DNA from: an uncultured Clostridia bacterium
Lineage (GTDB): Bacteria > Bacillota > Clostridia > Christensenellales > Borkfalkiaceae
Reading direction: 5' to 3'
DNA: 56,419 nt
Assembly (NCBI GenBank): GCA_934247225.1
Contig: CAKQJE010000016.1
Span: 1 to 56,419 of the forward strand
Shown here: in pieces, positions 18,519 through 27,427 of the stretch
How the letters are laid out: each line of letters begins with the position of its first letter
How positions within the stretch are numbered: position 1 is the first letter of the stretch
Translations under genes and position numbers: made by a program
The notes under the pieces: model-generated
What the model was told of the DNA's origin: nothing
Database searches by the model: none
The model's input: only the letters and a program-made list of their open reading frames with translations

Positions 18519-19976
18519 TTACCTGCCGCCTTCGCGTTTGTTCTTTAAGCCTAAAATCATTGCAGCAAGCGGAATAATCGCAAAACACGAATACGCGATA
18601 TGCCCTCCGCATCCGCCTTTGCTTTCATTTGTGGGATTGACGTGTCCGCCCTTCTCATTGAAAACTGCATAAAAAGTCGTGGATTCGGTTATCGTTTTAT
18701 CGGCTTCGTATTCTTTTCCGTCGGAAGTTCTCCACCCCGCGAAAACGTAGCCGTCTTTTGTCGGATCTGCGGGCGCGGTCGCAAAGTAATCACCCGAGGA
18801 CAGCGTGTCGCTCTTGACAGTCTTTCCGTCTGCGACGAAAGTGACCGAATATTTCAGCAATTTTTTATAAACGGTATCGCCGAGGATGAGTTTGCCTATA
18901 GTATATTCGCCTTCCGTGGTGTTTTCGCCCTCGGTAACCTCAACTATCCCGCCCGAATACGCGACGAGATTTATATCGGTTTTAACTCCGTTTACCGACT
19001 TATACGATTGCTCGCCGAAAACGAAATAATCGCCGTTTGCCGCGCTCAGATAAGTACCGTAAATTCCGGAATTTTCGACCTGGCGTTTCATAACGAGTTT
19101 TACGTCGTCTTCCGGCATAACGAAAGAATATTCGCCGTTGCCGAGCGAGGTAACGGGTATTGTAAGTCTTGCGCCGTCGGAACCGTAAACGAGCGGCGAA
19201 CCGTAGTCGCCGTCGCCGATATATTTAACGGTTACCTTTTTGCCCGCGTAGCCGTAAATGCTTTCTGCGTAAGAATACTCTCCTTTTTCATAGGTCATTC
19301 GCCCCATGGTAACGCCGAGATTATATCCGTCGGCATCGGTAAGAGCAAAATCCGTGAGAGTTACGGCAATCGAATCTGCGGGGTCGTTATTACCGATATT
19401 GACGGAGTCCCAACAAATTTTCGTCGCGCCTATATTATCGACAACGTCGGCGTCTGCCGATGACACAAATTTGCTCATTTCGGCGGTAACGTCGCTTCCG
19501 TCGACGCTCACGCTGAACGTATGCGTCGTAACGTTATATAAAATATCGGTATACGCGTCTGCTTTGTATATCGTTTTACCCGATGAACCGCTGAGGTGAT
19601 TGCCGAAAATATACCAATAAGTATTTTTCGTATTGTCATAAGCGTATGCGAGATTTTCGGATTTTCCCCTGACAAGTCCGTACATTACGGCATTTCCAAG
19701 TTTTGACGAAACAGAAATCGTCTTGAATTTAAGGCGTATATTACCGTTCGTATCGCGTTTGTTGTACAAATACGTCGCGCCATGGGCGTATTTTACGTCC
19801 ATGGTAACGGAATCGTCCATTTTAAGGGTATACGCGCCCGTATCGAGCGCAAATTTCTGATTTTCTGCGGACTCTTCGGCTTTTGCGGAATAACCGTTTA
19901 TTCCGCCGAAAGCGGCGGTTGCCGCCGCGCACACGGCGACAACCGCTCCGCATAATACGGATGTAAATTTTTTCAT
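18519..19976 (-). CDS. InlB-repeat surface protein with GC-type C-terminal tail
   Basis: A 485-aa exported protein. It has a signal peptide (MKKFTSVLCGAVVAVCAAA), a lectin-like beta domain (about 40-225), and a middle beta region. It then has an InlB/Flg_new B-repeat (YSVTFVADGKTVKSDTL ... DGYVFAGWRTSDG, about 378-440). It ends with KGGCGGHIA, a hydrophobic segment and LKNKREGGR, the same tail type as five other proteins here. It is the first gene of the transporter operon and has no obvious ribosome binding site: the bases before ATG are ACGAAACT. A TATAAT box at 19993-19998 would give a very short leader. The likely role is surface attachment or glycan binding. Confidence 0.65.
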   Translation of the reverse strand: MKKFTSVLCGAVVAVCAAATAAFGGINGYSAKAEESAENQKFALDTGAYTLKMDDSVTMDVKYAHGATYLYNKRDTNGNIRLKFKTISVSSKLGNAVMYGLVRGKSENLAYAYDNTKNTYWYIFGNHLSGSSGKTIYKADAYTDILYNVTTHTFSVSVDGSDVTAEMSKFVSSADADVVDNIGATKICWDSVNIGNNDPADSIAVTLTDFALTDADGYNLGVTMGRMTYEKGEYSYAESIYGYAGKKVTVKYIGDGDYGSPLVYGSDGARLTIPVTSLGNGEYSFVMPEDDVKLVMKRQVENSGIYGTYLSAANGDYFVFGEQSYKSVNGVKTDINLVAYSGGIVEVTEGENTTEGEYTIGKLILGDTVYKKLLKYSVTFVADGKTVKSDTLSSGDYFATAPADPTKDGYVFAGWRTSDGKEYEADKTITESTTFYAVFNEKGGHVNPTNESKGGCGGHIAYSCFAIIPLAAMILGLKNKREGGR

Positions 19977-20017
19977 AGTTTCGTGTTTTGTTATTATAAT
20001 ATTATTATTTTATAAGT

Positions 20018-22546
20018 TTAACCGCGTTTTTTCTTTAACGCTACGAACGCCATACCGACCGCAACAAACGTAAAGCCTAAACCGCTTACGGACCCGGAGC
20101 AACCTCCGCTCTGAAGTTTTGCAATTTTAAGGTCGGCTTCCGTCGCGGGGGTAGTTCCGTTTTCGTCAAGGAACAATTCGCCGCATTCCGTGCATTTGTA
20201 ATGTTCTTTAACGCCTTCTTTGCTTTCGGTGGCGGCAACCGTTTCTACCTTCTCGAGATTATGTCCTTTTGCGGGAATTTCCTGCGTTTCGGTATGATTG
20301 CAGCCTTTGCGCTTGCAAGTAGCGGTTTTTACGCCCTTTATGGTGCAGGTGGGGGCTGTTGTCTGAACATATTCGCCCATATCGTGTCCGAGTGCGGCTA
20401 CGGTTTCTTGCTTGGTCAGAACTTCGTTACACACCGAGCAATGCGACCCTTTGGTCTTGCCCGGTTCGGTGCAAGTGGGAGCAACAGCCGCGTCGGGAAC
20501 CTCGGTATGTCCTTTTGCGGGAGTTTCCTCGACTACTTCTTTACCGCATTTGCAAACTTTTTTATGCGAGACTTTTCCAAGACAAGTTGCGGCGGTAACT
20601 TCCTGCCATTCGCCGTAATCGTGAGCAACGGGGTCGAATTCAGCCGTATAGGTTACGGCGCGGGTAACGGGCGCGATTGCTTGATCCCAACCCTTAAACG
20701 TATAGTGATTATTGTCGTCGTAGGGTTTGACGGGAGCGGCTTCGGGAGAAGCGGGAGTTGCGCCGTAGTCCAGAGTTTCGGATTTAAGCGTTTCGTCGTT
20801 GTAATTCTTGAACGTAACGGTATATTTGTTTACCGTTCTCTTTTCGGTATAAGTTTTGCCTTCTTCAAAAGGAAGTTCGGCGGGAAGGTCGTGAGAATAC
20901 GTGTATTGAGCGTCATCGGTTCCGAGTTTTGCTCTAACTTCTTCAAGTTTCGCCGCTCTGTTGCTTGCGGTATACGCGATGTTTTCCTGCGTACCGTCGC
21001 CGAGAGTCAACGTAGCGTTGTAAACCTTTTCTTCCGTACCCGAAGTAAATTTCGAGAACAAAAATGCAACGATATTCTCGTCCAGGCAACGCATTTTGAA
21101 GCCATGAACCAAACCGTTTTCGTCTGCAAGAAGTTCACCGTTTACCTTAACACCTATGTCTATGTCTTTCTTAACACTCCAACCTGCGTTGACGTTAATT
21201 ATTTCCGTGTGAGTACCGTCAAGTTTAGAAATTTGTACTTTTCTTACTGCATAATCACTCCATATAACCGAATCAAAATCAATCGTTTTAACCTTATCAA
21301 TGGAAACCGGATACTTTAATACAATATTGAACTCCGAACCCGAAAAATCTCTTCCGCCATAATTTACTCCGTACGTATCCCAATCTTCAACATACCCCTC
21401 GCCGCTTCCTTGCGTCCAGTTAGAAGTCTGGAAACCCCACTTGTTATTTTCGGTGGTCGTGTGCTTTTCATCAAGTATTGCCAAAGGAGTTTTTTCATGA
21501 ACGGCGGTAATATTGCTGAATACCAGATGCGAACCTGCGAGAATATCCGTAATCTCAAAATCAAAACCTTCTACCAAACCGTTTTCGTTTTCAAGACCTT
21601 TCGCTGCAATACGCATATCGAGGTTGCCTTCATAATTTTCCGGGTCGGCAGTCGACGCGTAGTTAAAAATATACGCGGATTGATTTACCTTGTCGCCGCC
21701 TAATGCGTAAACCTTAAACGGAAGTCCGCTTCTGTTTCCGCCCCAGATAAGGGCTTTAAAACTATAATAATCAACAAAGTCGACAGGCAACGGATGAGCA
21801 AATTTTATAGTTGCTTTCAATGTTCCGCTTACGTTCGAAATTCTGTTTCTTAATTTGTTATCGATCCAAATTTGAATACCGCTAAAATTACCCTGTTCGA
21901 GCGAAGTACTGTTTGCGTAATCGATTCCCAAAGAAGTGACGGCAGAATTCGTAAACGTAAAATCACTTATGAGAAAATAACCCATAGACATATCAGGCGT
22001 AAACGTCGGCGCAGTCATCATAAAACCGTCCACTTTTCCTTCCGCGTTTTTTATATCGGCAGTACGCAACGTTACCCAAAGTTCATTCGGAGATACGCTC
22101 TTTGATTGAATGCCATACACAGCGGCGTTTACAGATTTATCGCCAGCAAGACCGCTGAAAGTCGTATTAAGATACTTTGAGCCGTTAGCCCAGTATAATG
22201 CCTTAAAAGTCATATATTCATAACTATCGGCGTTTACCGCAGTAGCCAACGTAAACTTTACGTTCGGCGCTTCGGTAAGTTTTTGAGATAATAAAGTCAT
22301 TCCGCAGTTATTCTGAACCGTAGTAATCGTTCCGCTTGCAATACTCGTAACCAAATCGTAATGCGTGTCTGGAGCGGCCGTCGCATAAGCGTACGCTTCG
22401 GAAGCCTTAACGGTCAACGTGTCCGAAGTTTCGGTTGCGGTTTCGTCGGCGGCTTTGGCAGCGGACGAGCCTAATGTTGTCAATGCGTACGCGCCGACCG
22501 ACAAGGTCATTGCGAGCGCAAGACAAAGAGTTAAAAGTTTTTTCAT
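20018..22546 (-). CDS. Large surface protein: triplicated beta module, InlB repeat, Cys repeats, GC tail
   Basis: This 842-aa exported protein starts at the ATG at 22546, which has GGGAGG upstream; the 11 residues before it are an open-frame extension. After the signal peptide come three divergent beta modules of ~150 residues, each with a 'YxxFKALxW' strand and a 'GLVxGF' strand. An InlB B-repeat follows (VNKYTVTFKNYNDETL ... YTFKGWDQ). Four Cys-pair repeats of the type 'PTC..G....C..C.....LGH' come next. The tail is GGCSGSVSG, a hydrophobic stretch and KKKRG. The modular build suggests a non-enzymatic adhesin or carbohydrate binder. It lies downstream of the secreted phosphatase gene, with an imperfect hairpin in the gap. 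Confidence 0.65.
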   Translation of the reverse strand: MKKLLTLCLALAMTLSVGAYALTTLGSSAAKAADETATETSDTLTVKASEAYAYATAAPDTHYDLVTSIASGTITTVQNNCGMTLLSQKLTEAPNVKFTLATAVNADSYEYMTFKALYWANGSKYLNTTFSGLAGDKSVNAAVYGIQSKSVSPNELWVTLRTADIKNAEGKVDGFMMTAPTFTPDMSMGYFLISDFTFTNSAVTSLGIDYANSTSLEQGNFSGIQIWIDNKLRNRISNVSGTLKATIKFAHPLPVDFVDYYSFKALIWGGNRSGLPFKVYALGGDKVNQSAYIFNYASTADPENYEGNLDMRIAAKGLENENGLVEGFDFEITDILAGSHLVFSNITAVHEKTPLAILDEKHTTTENNKWGFQTSNWTQGSGEGYVEDWDTYGVNYGGRDFSGSEFNIVLKYPVSIDKVKTIDFDSVIWSDYAVRKVQISKLDGTHTEIINVNAGWSVKKDIDIGVKVNGELLADENGLVHGFKMRCLDENIVAFLFSKFTSGTEEKVYNATLTLGDGTQENIAYTASNRAAKLEEVRAKLGTDDAQYTYSHDLPAELPFEEGKTYTEKRTVNKYTVTFKNYNDETLKSETLDYGATPASPEAAPVKPYDDNNHYTFKGWDQAIAPVTRAVTYTAEFDPVAHDYGEWQEVTAATCLGKVSHKKVCKCGKEVVEETPAKGHTEVPDAAVAPTCTEPGKTKGSHCSVCNEVLTKQETVAALGHDMGEYVQTTAPTCTIKGVKTATCKRKGCNHTETQEIPAKGHNLEKVETVAATESKEGVKEHYKCTECGELFLDENGTTPATEADLKIAKLQSGGCSGSVSGLGFTFVAVGMAFVALKKKRG

Positions 22547-22653
22547 TTTTATTTTCCTCCCTTTCGGAATTTTTTCCATATATTAATGTCAGGTGTTATT
22601 CGTTATGCCGAAACCGGACAAAACGTTGCCCGGCAAGGCATAACCTGCGAAAC

Positions 22654-25185
22654 TTATTTGCGTTTTTTCTTTAACGCAACCGCCGCCATGCCTAACGCCG
22701 CGAGCGTCGCGCTTGTTCCGCCCAAAGAGCCGCCGCAACCGCTTTCCTTCGTCGGTTGAGTCGAACCGGACGCGGACGTCGAATCAGTCGATTCCGTTGA
22801 ATCTGTCGAATCTGTCGAATCAGCCGATTCTGTCGGATTCGGGTCGACCGGGTCTGTTCCGCCGATCTTTTCATACACCGCGATAACCGTTCTGTCGCCG
22901 CCGCTTAAGTTATAATCTTTCCACTTGCCCGTATAACCTTCTTTTTCGGGTACGTTCGGCTCTGTGATACTCTTGTTTTCTACGGTATAAGTCTGCTTAT
23001 CAACCGTTTTTCCGTCGGCTTTGAACGTAACCGTGTACGTTATAGCCGTATACTTAGCGTTTACTATCTGCGTCTGATTGTTTTCGGGTTCGAAATCTTC
23101 CCAAACGCCCTCGTAATATTTTTTATTCGGAACGTCCGGCGTGAAATCTTCCTTGTTTTCGCCGTCGGCGTAAGTTACGATTATATCGTCTGCCACTCCG
23201 CTTCTGAACGTTATTTTATGAAGAGCGACTTCGGCTTCTTTTGCGACCTTATAAGTTACGGTCTTTTGGGTTTCGTTGTCGCTGTCGTCGGTCGCGGTGA
23301 TAACGCAGGTATGCGTTCCCGCGGTAAGTCTGCCCTTGCCGTCAAGCGCGCCGGCGGACCATTCAAGGCTTACGTTTGCGCTGCCCGAATTGTCCGTAAC
23401 CGTATAATCTTCTATCGGGTACGCTCCGTCGGTCGCCTTTATGTCGTCCGCCTTTACGGTTATAGTCGGGGGAACGTCGTCGCTCGTCGGTTTTTTAGTT
23501 ACCGTAACTTCGTCTATATACATCGTAGTTGCGGCTTCCGACCTTAAAGCCAACGCGAATTTACCGAGCGTTCCGCCGTTCATGCCGCAAAGATCGTTTA
23601 TTTCGGAATCGGTAAGCGTAATCGTTATCCATTGATCTTTTGTAGCGGTTACGTTACTCCTGAGTATCCAGCCGTTCGGTTTCGGAATTCTCACTTCGGG
23701 ATGTTTATTATTATCTTTCGGTGTGGAACAAACGTAAACTCTGAAAGAAATCCCTTCTATTTTGCTTCTCGTCAACTTCTGCGACGAAAAATCGAGAACG
23801 ATATCCATCTGATATTTTGCGGCGGTCTGTTCGGAAGCGGTCATTTTAATAACGCTGCCGGTATACCCCGCGGGAACGTTCTGACTTGCCGCTTCTTCCG
23901 CGGTCATCGCCGCGACGGCGGAACCGTCGTAGACGTTTACTCCCGTTATCTTTTCGCCGGTATAACCGAAATTTCCGTCTGCAAAAATCGGTAAGGACGG
24001 AGCGTCGGGCGTCGCGGGGACGCTCGGAACGTATTCGGGAATTGCCGTTACGCCCGTTAAAATATCGCGGACCGAATTCAGTTCGGCTTGCGTAACTCCT
24101 TTCGACAAAAGAAAATTACAAGCCTTGTCCTTAAACGTTTCGCCGTCCTTGCTTTCTATGAAATTACAAAGTTTGTTTATCGAGCCTGTCTGTATATGCG
24201 GGTTATTTGCCGCCGCCGTCGAAAGCCACGATAACTCGTATTCTTTGACTATATCGTATCTCGACACGCCGCTTACGGCGTAAAGCATAGCCGCGAGAGT
24301 TGCCGTTCTGTCGCGCCCCAGCGAACAGTGGAAGCCTATCGGATAATTATCCGGGTCGGCGCATGCCTTAAATTCTTTCACGAACTCCTTAACGTAACTT
24401 TCCGCGCCGTTAAGTCCGCACTGTATTCCGTTTCCGTCCGCTTCGTCTACGTAATAAGGCGCGTTATAGTTAAGCCTCCGGACGTTTTCGCCGAGCGGCG
24501 AAACGGTATTGCTTTCGCCGCGAAGGTCTATATCCGTTTTTACGCCGAGCCTTTTAATCTGTTCTTTGCCTTTTTCGGTGATTGAGTCGAAATGCGCCGA
24601 ACGATACATTATTCCGTATTGTATAGCCTTTCCGTCGGTCGTTACGAGTCCGCCGACGTCGCGCATGTTCTTTACTCCGTCTATATCCATAGTTCTGACG
24701 TACGCCGTCGGAGTAAAGGTATATACGTTTGAAAACTTCTGACCGCCGCCGTTATCGGTTACTTTGACTTTCCAATAATACTCGCGGTTAGGTATTATAT
24801 TATCGATAGTCAGACTCGTTTCCGTCGTAAGGTATTTTTCGGAGTTGACGAAGTGTTTTTCATCGGACAAATACACCTGATAATACCAACCGTTATCGCA
24901 CGTCCATTCAAGGGTTACGGGCGTGGTGAGATATTCGTCGCAGCCGTAAAATTTTTTATCACTGCTGAGATTCGGCTCGTAACTTTCGTAAAAGTCGGTT
25001 ATCTTCTGATTGTCAATCGAAAACGACTTCGCGTTTTCGGGGGAAACGACGGATATTATATCATTTTTTTCCCCGTCGGCTTTTGCCGAAACAAAATCCG
25101 TAGTCTTAAGGTTTGCTCCCGCAGTCGTTATCGAGATTGCGGCAACCGCCGAAGCGGCTATAATTTTCATAAATTTCTTCATCAT
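22654..25185 (-). CDS. Secreted PF13350-type phosphatase with surface repeats and GC tail
   Basis: An 843-aa exported multidomain phosphatase. After the signal peptide comes a fibronectin-III-like domain (about 85-160), then a phosphatase domain with the family signature KNMRDVGG (172-179) and the P-loop HCSLGRDR (Cys287 nucleophile, Arg293). A CBM-like beta domain, an HYR/Ig-like domain (PPTITVKADDIKA) and two InlB-type repeats follow. A Ser/Thr/Asp-rich linker leads to ESGCGGSLGG and KKKRK. The family includes Listeria LipA and mycobacterial MptpB, which act on phosphotyrosine and phosphoinositides. It is made from an activator-type promoter with the shared 33-nt element. AGGAAAG suits the second ATG (25182) at least as well as the first. 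Confidence 0.75.
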   Translation of the reverse strand: MMKKFMKIIAASAVAAISITTAGANLKTTDFVSAKADGEKNDIISVVSPENAKSFSIDNQKITDFYESYEPNLSSDKKFYGCDEYLTTPVTLEWTCDNGWYYQVYLSDEKHFVNSEKYLTTETSLTIDNIIPNREYYWKVKVTDNGGGQKFSNVYTFTPTAYVRTMDIDGVKNMRDVGGLVTTDGKAIQYGIMYRSAHFDSITEKGKEQIKRLGVKTDIDLRGESNTVSPLGENVRRLNYNAPYYVDEADGNGIQCGLNGAESYVKEFVKEFKACADPDNYPIGFHCSLGRDRTATLAAMLYAVSGVSRYDIVKEYELSWLSTAAANNPHIQTGSINKLCNFIESKDGETFKDKACNFLLSKGVTQAELNSVRDILTGVTAIPEYVPSVPATPDAPSLPIFADGNFGYTGEKITGVNVYDGSAVAAMTAEEAASQNVPAGYTGSVIKMTASEQTAAKYQMDIVLDFSSQKLTRSKIEGISFRVYVCSTPKDNNKHPEVRIPKPNGWILRSNVTATKDQWITITLTDSEINDLCGMNGGTLGKFALALRSEAATTMYIDEVTVTKKPTSDDVPPTITVKADDIKATDGAYPIEDYTVTDNSGSANVSLEWSAGALDGKGRLTAGTHTCVITATDDSDNETQKTVTYKVAKEAEVALHKITFRSGVADDIIVTYADGENKEDFTPDVPNKKYYEGVWEDFEPENNQTQIVNAKYTAITYTVTFKADGKTVDKQTYTVENKSITEPNVPEKEGYTGKWKDYNLSGGDRTVIAVYEKIGGTDPVDPNPTESADSTDSTDSTESTDSTSASGSTQPTKESGCGGSLGGTSATLAALGMAAVALKKKRK

Positions 25186-25202
25186 CTTTCCTGTTAAGGG
25201 TA

Positions 25203-25235
25203 TTTCACGGCAACGCCGTGAAAGGGGGTACCCCC
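25203..25235 (-). promoter_or_regulatory. Two hairpins in the 5' leader of the phosphatase gene
   Basis: TTTCACGGC / GCCGTGAAA (25203-25223, 3-nt loop) is directly joined to the palindrome GGGGGTACCCCC (25224-25235). Both lie between the predicted transcription start (about 25241) and the ribosome binding site. They could stabilise the message, delay translation or attenuate transcription. Confidence 0.5.
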
Positions 25236-25247
25236 TCTTGCATTTTA

Positions 25248-25253
25248 ATTATA
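25248..25253 (-). promoter_or_regulatory. -10 box of the GC-tailed phosphatase gene
   Basis: TATAAT on the minus strand, followed by TAA. At 17 nt upstream there is only ATTTTT, so the -35 is poor. The promoter therefore probably needs an activator bound at the repeat further upstream. Confidence 0.6.
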
Positions 25254-25293
25254 CCACGCTTTTTACAAAAAAAAATATCTCAATTTGTTTGTT

Positions 25294-25326
25294 TTTTGCT
25301 CTGTATTTGTTTTTTTGAGTTGTTTT
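25294..25326 (-). promoter_or_regulatory. 33-nt shared upstream element, copy 1
   Basis: A 33-nt sequence identical to 27355-27387, containing CTCTGTATTTG on the plus strand and ending GAGTTGTTTT. It ends 41 nt upstream of the TATAAT box, at about -53 to -85 from the predicted start. This is a good position for an AraC-type activator. The adjacent AraC gene at 27428 is the natural candidate. Confidence 0.65.
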
Positions 25327-25338
25327 GCTCATATTTGC

Positions 25339-27279
25339 TCACTCCGCCGCCGATAAAACCGCGGCAGACGCGTCTTGCGCAATCTCTATTTCGAATTTCG
25401 CGTTTTCAGCCGGGACTTCGTCCGTCCTGCGGGTGAAATCGTAACCGCAAACGATTGTCCCGTTAAGCCACAACGTCAAGGTTATGGTCGTTTCGTCCTT
25501 TATCTTCGCATTAAGCCACAAAGTCGCGCCCGCGATTAAACTCGATTGATTTATATTTCCCGCGTGCTCGTAACCGTTTTCGGCGCTCCTTACCTGCTCG
25601 AACTTATCGCCGTTCCTATACGATACACGCGCCGTTCCGCCGCGAATATAAAAACCGTAACTACCGATAAATATATACGTTCCGCCGTTTACGTCGCTCG
25701 TTTCGGCGATTTTTACGGTAGCAACCGCGCCGTCATAGCCTATTACGTTGCCCGTCGCGCGGGATACGGAAGAATCGAGCGTAATATCTCCCTCTGAAAA
25801 ATCGAAACCCTGTTTGTAAGTCGGCTTTTCTTCCTCCTCGGTATCTTTACCGAGCATTATAGCCTTTATATTATGGATTTGCGTTGCGGTCACGCCCGCC
25901 GAAAGCAGGTAGTTTTCAACCTTTTCGGCAAGAGTTTCGCCGTCGTAAGCCTTTATCGCCGCAAGCAACTTATCGAACGAGTACTCACCGCCCTTGGAAT
26001 TTCTTTCGCCGTACGTCGAAAACGAAGTATATTCGTAGTCCTGTATAAGTTCTTTTTCGCTTACCCCTAAAAGCGCGTTGAACAAAAACGAAACCGTACC
26101 CGTTCTGTCCGCGCCACCCGTACAATGCAGATACACGGGATATCTGCTTTTATCGGACAACGCCGCGAAAATCTTTCCGTAAGTTCCTTTTTGCGCTATG
26201 CCCGTATCGTAACCGTCGGCATTGTAATACTCTAAAACGGCGTTCGGTATAGGGCTTTCGGTCAGCCCCTTGTTCTGCACGGCGTTTCTCAGATCGAAAT
26301 CGGTTTTTATTTTCAGCGTTTCCTTCATATATTTTTTGCCCGCTTCGGTAAGTTGCACGTTCGGGTAATAGGCGTTATCGGGCGAAAGCGCGCCGCCGCG
26401 ATATATAAGCCCCTGCAAGGTTCTGCCGCCCGCCGTCTGATAGCCGCCGAGATCTCTCACGTTATGAATTCCGTCTATTTTCATAACCCTCGGCCCTAAA
26501 TCCACCGTGGAAAAGTTAATCGCGTTCGATTCTTTTTCGCCGTATTCGGTCGTAACGACGACTTTAAGATAATATGTCGTCGCCTTTTTCAGATTATATA
26601 TCACGCAAGACGTTGCGCCGCTTTCCGCGTTTACGCTTATCGCGTCGGTAAAATCGGCGTTTTCGGAATAAACGACCTTGCACGCCGAGGCGTTTTCGAA
26701 CGTATTTCTCCAACGAACGTTAAAGCCCTGTATTCCGTCGTTCGTTTCGCCGACGTAATCGGATATATCGGCGTTTTCCGCGGAAATGTATTCCATAGCG
26801 GTCGACGTAAATTGAGTGGCGTTCGGCATATTGAACACCCTTACCGCAGGCGCGTCTTTTTCTTCGTAACCGGTGCAACCTGCGCGGGTGCAACGACGAA
26901 CGAGTTTACCGTTTTCTTCCGTCCAGTTGCCGTAAGCGTGTCCGAGTTTCGGCGTTCCTTTTTTTTCTTCGGTCTTTTCGCAACCGCTTCTCGTACATTT
27001 ACGTTCCAAAATCTGCGGATTTTCGCAAGTCGCGGGCGTTTTTTCGCCCCATTCGCCGAAAGTATGACCGAGCGGCGATAAATTTTCGGTTTTCGTCTTG
27101 CCGCATTTAGTACATTTTTCCACCATCTTTCCTCCGTTTTCGCAAGTCGCCGCCACGCTTGCCGTTTCGTCGAGCGCATAGTTATGCGAACATTCGGTTT
27201 TCCCGTTACAAGCCGTTGCCGACAAAATCACCGCGAGAACTATCGACGTCGCTATCGTCTTTAACTTTTTAATTTTCAT
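25339..27279 (-). CDS. PF13350-type phosphatase lipoprotein with Cys-pair repeats
   Basis: A 646-aa lipoprotein that starts at the ATG at 27279 (AGGG upstream). The frame is open for 49 further codons, but these cross the promoter. The signal peptide ends in SATAC (Cys24). Residues 30-140 hold three 'C..C.....LGH' Cys-pair repeats. A fibronectin-like domain follows (about 160-258). The phosphatase domain has HNVRDLGG (272-279) and P-loop HCTGGADR (Cys386, Arg392). The C-terminal ~150 residues form a beta domain. Unlike the second phosphatase, it is lipid-anchored and has no GC tail. Expected substrates are phosphotyrosine or phosphoinositides, from family knowledge; this is not shown by the sequence alone. 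Confidence 0.75.
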   Translation of the reverse strand: MKIKKLKTIATSIVLAVILSATACNGKTECSHNYALDETASVAATCENGGKMVEKCTKCGKTKTENLSPLGHTFGEWGEKTPATCENPQILERKCTRSGCEKTEEKKGTPKLGHAYGNWTEENGKLVRRCTRAGCTGYEEKDAPAVRVFNMPNATQFTSTAMEYISAENADISDYVGETNDGIQGFNVRWRNTFENASACKVVYSENADFTDAISVNAESGATSCVIYNLKKATTYYLKVVVTTEYGEKESNAINFSTVDLGPRVMKIDGIHNVRDLGGYQTAGGRTLQGLIYRGGALSPDNAYYPNVQLTEAGKKYMKETLKIKTDFDLRNAVQNKGLTESPIPNAVLEYYNADGYDTGIAQKGTYGKIFAALSDKSRYPVYLHCTGGADRTGTVSFLFNALLGVSEKELIQDYEYTSFSTYGERNSKGGEYSFDKLLAAIKAYDGETLAEKVENYLLSAGVTATQIHNIKAIMLGKDTEEEEKPTYKQGFDFSEGDITLDSSVSRATGNVIGYDGAVATVKIAETSDVNGGTYIFIGSYGFYIRGGTARVSYRNGDKFEQVRSAENGYEHAGNINQSSLIAGATLWLNAKIKDETTITLTLWLNGTIVCGYDFTRRTDEVPAENAKFEIEIAQDASAAVLSAAE

Positions 27280-27307
27280 TTTTCCCTCCGTTTTCCGAAT
27301 TTGCTTA

Positions 27308-27313
27308 ATTATA
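27308..27313 (-). promoter_or_regulatory. -10 box of the phosphatase lipoprotein gene
   Basis: TATAAT on the minus strand, again followed by TAA, with a weak -35 (TTTCGC). The start of transcription should be near 27301, about 22 nt before the ATG at 27279. Confidence 0.6.
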
Positions 27314-27354
27314 ACGCAGATTATCCGACAGCGAAAGGTACTACGTTCGCTAAA

Positions 27355-27387
27355 TTTTGCTCTGTATTTGTTTTTTTGAGTTGTTTT
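27355..27387 (-). promoter_or_regulatory. 33-nt shared upstream element, copy 2
   Basis: Identical over 33 nt to 25294-25326. It ends 42 nt upstream of the TATAAT box, against 41 nt for copy 1. It also touches the upstream edge of the divergent AraC promoter, so one bound protein could control both directions. Confidence 0.65.
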
Positions 27388-27390
27388 TTC

Positions 27391-27419
27391 TTGACCGAAA
27401 TAAAAATAGTCGCTATAAT
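27391..27419 (+). promoter_or_regulatory. Promoter of the AraC gene at 27428
   Basis: TTGACC (27391-27396), a 17-nt spacer and TATAAT (27414-27419). The ATG at 27428 begins 9 nt after the -10 box, so the message has no or almost no leader and no Shine-Dalgarno site. Confidence 0.75.
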
Positions 27420-27427
27420 ATCCCATT

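Noticed and set aside
22547..22653. GTTATGCC/GGCATAAC hairpin as a terminator between phosphatase and surface-protein genes
   Set aside because: The stem is real but the loop is long and no T-run follows; noted only as a possible partial stop.
27280..27426. Longer phosphatase lipoprotein starting MGYYSDYF at 27426
   Set aside because: It would cross the promoter and the 33-nt element and lose the signal peptide; ATG 27279 with AGGG is better.
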